From an uncultured Oscillospiraceae bacterium (GTDB lineage: Bacteria; Bacillota; Clostridia; Oscillospirales; Ruminococcaceae), in the NCBI GenBank assembly GCA_950097605.1, contig CATNEU010000057.1, forward strand, positions 1 to 8,064: a stretch of 8,064 bases of DNA. The letters are read 5' to 3'. The position numbers and the translations under genes were made by a program. Under the pieces are notes generated by a model that saw only the letters and a program-made list of their open reading frames with translations, had not been told where the DNA came from and did no database searches. Below, in pieces: positions 6,310 to 8,064 of the stretch (positions are counted from its first letter, which is position 1; each line of letters starts with the position of its first letter).

Positions 6310-6984
6310 TCAGGCGGCATCCTCCTGCTGATACGCCGGTTTTTCCTTGCGCTGGTTTTTCACTCTGTCCACAAAGCCGACAAACGCGCCGCCCGCAACA
6401 TTGCCCAGTGTGACGGCCAGCGTTGGCGCCAGCATTGCAGACGACACCCCGAACTGCAAGCTGTAAAACGAGAAATAGAAAAAGTTTGCCACAATGTGGT
6501 CGAAGCCGCAGAATACAAACGCCGTGATAAACAGCCACACATAGAATATTTGACCAAAACTGCCGCGTTCATACCGGCCGCAGCACAAAACCGCATATCC
6601 GACCAGCAGCGCACAGAACACGCCCATCAAAAACAGGTTTCCAAACCCATCCGCCAGCTTCGGCAGGGCAACGGCACGCACCTTTTCCGCGAGCGACGGC
6701 GCCAGCCGGGTGCCGCTGATGCCCAGGGCGCAGAGCAGGGTTCCCACAAGGTTGCCGAAATAGGTGACGGCGCAGTCCGGCACGCTGAACGAACCGTCCA
6801 GAGCGGCCAGCGGCACCACCCGCGTAAACAACATATTCTGAAAATTCACAACCAGGAAAATTCCCGTCGCAAAAAACAAATTGCCAACCATTCGATTGGG
6901 GACAAGCAGGCAGGTGACGGCGCCCAACCCAATAAAGACGCCCGCCATCACCGCATTTAAAAATTTCATGGTATAGTCTTTCAT
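6310..6984 (-). CDS. Formate/nitrite transporter (FNT) family membrane protein
   Basis: FNT proteins are pentameric channels of the inner membrane for formate, nitrite, hydrosulfide or short-chain acids. This 224-residue protein is nearly all hydrophobic, with about six membrane spans. It starts in the first span (MKFLNAVMAGVFIGLGAVTC) and so has almost no N-terminal tail, shorter than FocA or NirC (roughly 270-285). The family signature is CGFDHIVANFF at 159-169, matching the GFEHSxANMF motif with its pore histidine (His163). Lys109 lies about 54 residues before it, in the place of the conserved lysine of FocA. The last span holds TLGNVAGGAFVG (192-203), the family's GN-GG motif, followed by a basic and acidic tail. 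The ATG at 6984 has GGAGG 6 nt upstream. It is a single-gene unit with its own promoter. No formate lyase or nitrite reductase gene is adjacent, so the substrate is open. Confidence 0.85.
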   Translation of the reverse strand: MKDYTMKFLNAVMAGVFIGLGAVTCLLVPNRMVGNLFFATGIFLVVNFQNMLFTRVVPLAALDGSFSVPDCAVTYFGNLVGTLLCALGISGTRLAPSLAEKVRAVALPKLADGFGNLFLMGVFCALLVGYAVLCCGRYERGSFGQIFYVWLFITAFVFCGFDHIVANFFYFSFYSLQFGVSSAMLAPTLAVTLGNVAGGAFVGFVDRVKNQRKEKPAYQQEDAA

Positions 6985-7018
6985 CCAATTCCTCCGCATA
7001 GTTTTCTCAAACCGCCTC

Positions 7019-7047
7019 ATTATATCACATTCCGCCTGGAATGGAAA
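7019..7047 (-). promoter_or_regulatory. Extended -10 promoter of the FNT transporter gene
   Basis: The minus strand carries TGATATAAT, a perfect -10 box (7024-7019) with the extended TGn element. A -35 box, TTTCCA (7047-7042), lies 17 bp upstream and matches 4 of 6 consensus positions. Transcription would start near 7012, leaving a leader of about 28 nt. A small dyad, GCGCC/GGCGC at 7055-7068, lies just upstream and could be a regulator site. Confidence 0.75.
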
Positions 7048-7135
7048 GCAGTCTGCGCCTGGTGGCGCTATTTTGTTACACAACGATCATTTTCTATTCA
7101 CATTGTGTTTGTCGTGCAAAACAGCAGACGGCGCC

Positions 7136-7187
7136 GGCCAAGGCCCAGTACGGTGTGGTTTCTGCCGCACCATACTGGGCCTTGGTC
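7136..7187. repeat. Long palindrome (about 20-bp stem) in the intergenic region
   Basis: CCAAGGCCCAGTA at 7138-7150 pairs perfectly with TACTGGGCCTTGG at 7173-7185. The stem then continues inward with one C-A mismatch, GGTG/CACC, a G-T pair and GG/CC, closing on a 6-nt loop. Two further outer pairs are possible. No T-tract follows on either strand, so it is not a classical terminator. It lies just beyond the terminator of the zinc-ribbon gene and some 90 bp upstream of the FNT promoter. It could be an interspersed palindromic element, a structured 3' end, or a small RNA. I do not recognise it. Confidence 0.6.
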
Positions 7188-7202
7188 CCAAATAAATAGG
7201 CA

Positions 7203-7234
7203 TAAGAAAAGGGCGTTCCCCAAAGGGAACGCCC
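7203..7234 (-). terminator. Intrinsic terminator of the zinc-ribbon gene
   Basis: GGGCGTTCCC and GGGAACGCCC (7225-7234 and 7211-7220) form a perfect 10-bp stem with a 4-nt loop. On the minus strand TTTTCTTATG follows directly. It begins 37 nt after the stop codon at 7272, in the right orientation to end that transcript. Confidence 0.9.
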
Positions 7235-7271
7235 TGCACATTACAAATCAACGCGCACAGAAACTAAAAAA

Positions 7272-7553
7272 TTAGTCTCTGCCTTCTTTCATTTTCGCAA
7301 AGCACTCGCTGCAGTACACCGGGCGGTCTTCACGCGGTCTGAAAGGAACCTTTGCTTCTGCGCCGCAATCTGCGCAGGTAGCGGTGAACATTTCTCTCTG
7401 CGGTCTGTCGCTGTTTCTGCGAGAGTCACGGCAGGATTTGCATCTCTGCGGCTCGTTCACAAAGCCTTTTTCAGCGTAGAACTCCTGCTCACCAGCGGTG
7501 AAGATGAATTCATTGCCGCATTCTTTACATACTAAAGTCTTGTCTTCGTACAT
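7272..7553 (-). CDS. Small protein with two zinc-ribbon/treble-clef cysteine clusters
   Basis: A 93-residue soluble protein with eight cysteines arranged as four CxxC pairs: Cys9/12 and Cys38/41 form the first cluster, Cys60/63 and Cys81/84 the second. Each cluster could hold one zinc ion. The first half (LVCKECGNEF, then FYAEKGF, EPQRCKSCR) matches the 'probable zinc-ribbon domain' often seen in small Firmicutes proteins. The second (CADCGAEAKVPFRPREDRPVYCSEC) matches the related domain with CxxC...PVYCSxC. The linker is rich in arginine and could bind nucleic acid. No biochemical function is known to me for the family. The ATG at 7553 has GAGG 9 nt upstream. A strong terminator follows the stop, and a tRNA-like sequence lies about 34-99 nt upstream in the probable leader. 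The neighbour further upstream is sigH. Confidence 0.88.
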   Translation of the reverse strand: MYEDKTLVCKECGNEFIFTAGEQEFYAEKGFVNEPQRCKSCRDSRRNSDRPQREMFTATCADCGAEAKVPFRPREDRPVYCSECFAKMKEGRD

Positions 7554-7586
7554 GTTGGTTTACCTCGCTTTTTGGATTAAGAAATT

Positions 7587-7652
7587 TGCCCAGGACGGAC
7601 TTGAACCGACACCTTTGGTTTCCAACGCTCTTTCATTAAGCTACATCGGGCA
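7587..7652 (-). other. tRNA-like element, probably a degenerate tRNA, upstream of the zinc-ribbon gene
   Basis: The 66-nt minus-strand sequence looks like a shortened tRNA. TGCCC at the 5' end pairs with GGGCA at the 3' end. The D-arm is TA-GCTT-AATGAAA-GAGC, and the T-arm GTCGG-TTCAAGT-CCGTC has a canonical loop and one T-T mismatch. The middle arm, however, is only TTGG-AAA-CCAA, a 4-bp stem with a 3-nt loop, so there is no usable anticodon. The D-loop also lacks the GG pair, and the inner acceptor pairs are broken. It is about six bases short of a normal tRNA. No CCA is encoded. It may be a decayed tRNA (if TTTCCA was lost from the middle arm, the ancestor could have read Trp codons; speculative) or a tRNA mimic with a regulatory role in the leader. 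Confidence 0.55.
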
Positions 7653-7703
7653 TGTTCAAACAATGTTGGGTTCCCGAAAAGGGAAAAATAGGCAAGACGC
7701 TTT

Positions 7704-8064
7704 TCAAACTATAAGCGACTTTAACTTTCGTCTTACTCGTTGCAGGGCGTTGTCCACGGTTCTTGGTGTGCGTTTCAGTTGCCGCGCCATCTCCTGGTAT
7801 GAACATCCAGCGAGATAAAGAACAAGAACTTCCCGTTCCAATGGAGACAAAAGGGATAAGATTTTTTGCTTGACGCCGGCATACTCCTCGCGGTTAATCA
7901 CAAGGGTTTCGGGGTTGGATGCCTCCGAAGCGGCTGCCGGACCGTCTTCAATTGATGTATACTGCGCCAGAGGCAGATGCTTCTGACGGGAATACGTAAC
8001 TGCAACAGTGCCAAGTCTGTTTGCAATGCACTTGGCTGCAAAGGTTTGGAACGAAGCTTCTCCC
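7704..8064 (-). CDS. sigH: RNA polymerase sigma factor, SigH-like, C-terminal part (runs off the right edge)
   Basis: The frame is open from the right edge and gives the last 119 residues. Sigma-H directs RNA polymerase to early sporulation and transition-state promoters in Bacilli and Clostridia. The visible part starts in region 2.3-2.4 with GEASFQTFAAKCIANR and RQKHLPLAQYTS, close in pattern to Bacillus SigH. A linker rich in Ala and Ser follows, then NPETLVINREEY. Region 4 has LLSPLEREVLVLYLAGCSYQ and the helix-turn-helix EMARQLKRTPRTVDNALQRV, then a basic tail RRKLKSLIV. The GTG at 7901 is an internal valine and not a start, because the homology continues upstream of it. Regions 1 to 2.2 are outside the window. 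The usual downstream neighbours of sigH (rpmG, secE, nusG) are replaced here by the tRNA-like element and the zinc-ribbon gene. Confidence 0.87.
   Translation of the reverse strand, partial: GEASFQTFAAKCIANRLGTVAVTYSRQKHLPLAQYTSIEDGPAAASEASNPETLVINREEYAGVKQKILSLLSPLEREVLVLYLAGCSYQEMARQLKRTPRTVDNALQRVRRKLKSLIV

Noticed and set aside
6196..6960. A 254-codon plus-strand open frame opposite the FNT gene
   Set aside because: It is antisense to a convincing membrane protein that has a promoter, ribosome-binding site and family motifs. The plus-strand product is a His/Arg/Gln-rich shadow.
7498..7818. A 106-codon plus-strand open frame across the tRNA-like element and the sigH end
   Set aside because: It runs antisense to the start of the zinc-ribbon gene, the tRNA-like sequence and SigH region 4, and its translation resembles no protein family.
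7704..7901. A stand-alone 65-residue helix-turn-helix protein starting at the GTG at 7901
   Set aside because: The same frame is open to the window edge and the upstream residues match SigH region 2, so this is only the tail of a longer sigma factor.

Overview
The window reads as chromosomal DNA from an anaerobic, probably Gram-positive member of the Clostridia, perhaps from the Oscillospirales/Ruminococcaceae side. Three things suggest this: a SigH-type sporulation sigma factor fragment, a type III pantothenate kinase (CoaX), and a small double zinc-ribbon protein of a kind common in Clostridia. Codons are moderately GC-rich, but intergenic promoters keep near-consensus sigma-A boxes. The genus is an inference. 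Every gene I can support lies on the minus strand, so transcription runs from high to low coordinates.

In transcription order, the right edge (8064-7704) holds the C-terminal 119 residues of a SigH-like sigma factor. It is followed by a short tRNA-like element (7652-7587) and then a 93-residue protein with two four-cysteine clusters (7553-7272), which ends at a clear intrinsic terminator (7234-7203). Next comes about 220 bp without a gene, containing a long palindrome (7136-7187). A formate/nitrite-transporter-family membrane protein (6984-6310) follows, driven by its own promoter (extended -10).

The middle and left (6245-198) is a surface-polysaccharide locus. A promoter with perfect TTGACA and TATAAT boxes 17 bp apart reads through a leader of about 145 nt into five genes. 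These are a membrane-anchored nucleotide-sugar 4,6-dehydratase (PglF/WbpM/CapD type), a left-handed beta-helix acetyltransferase, a WlbA/WbpB-like Gfo/Idh/MocA oxidoreductase, a WbuB-like GT4 glycosyltransferase and a small phosphoglycosyl transferase. Together they suggest that a modified UDP-HexNAc-type sugar is made, that a sugar phosphate is placed on undecaprenyl phosphate by the last gene, and that a second sugar is added by the GT4 enzyme. No aminotransferase, flippase or polymerase is in the window, so the pathway must be completed elsewhere. The left edge holds the first 40 codons of coaX, a housekeeping gene that probably marks the end of the polysaccharide locus.

I found no transposase, integrase, CRISPR array or complete RNA gene. 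The best candidates for something unexplained are the tRNA-like sequence in the leader of the zinc-ribbon gene and the long palindrome downstream of that gene.
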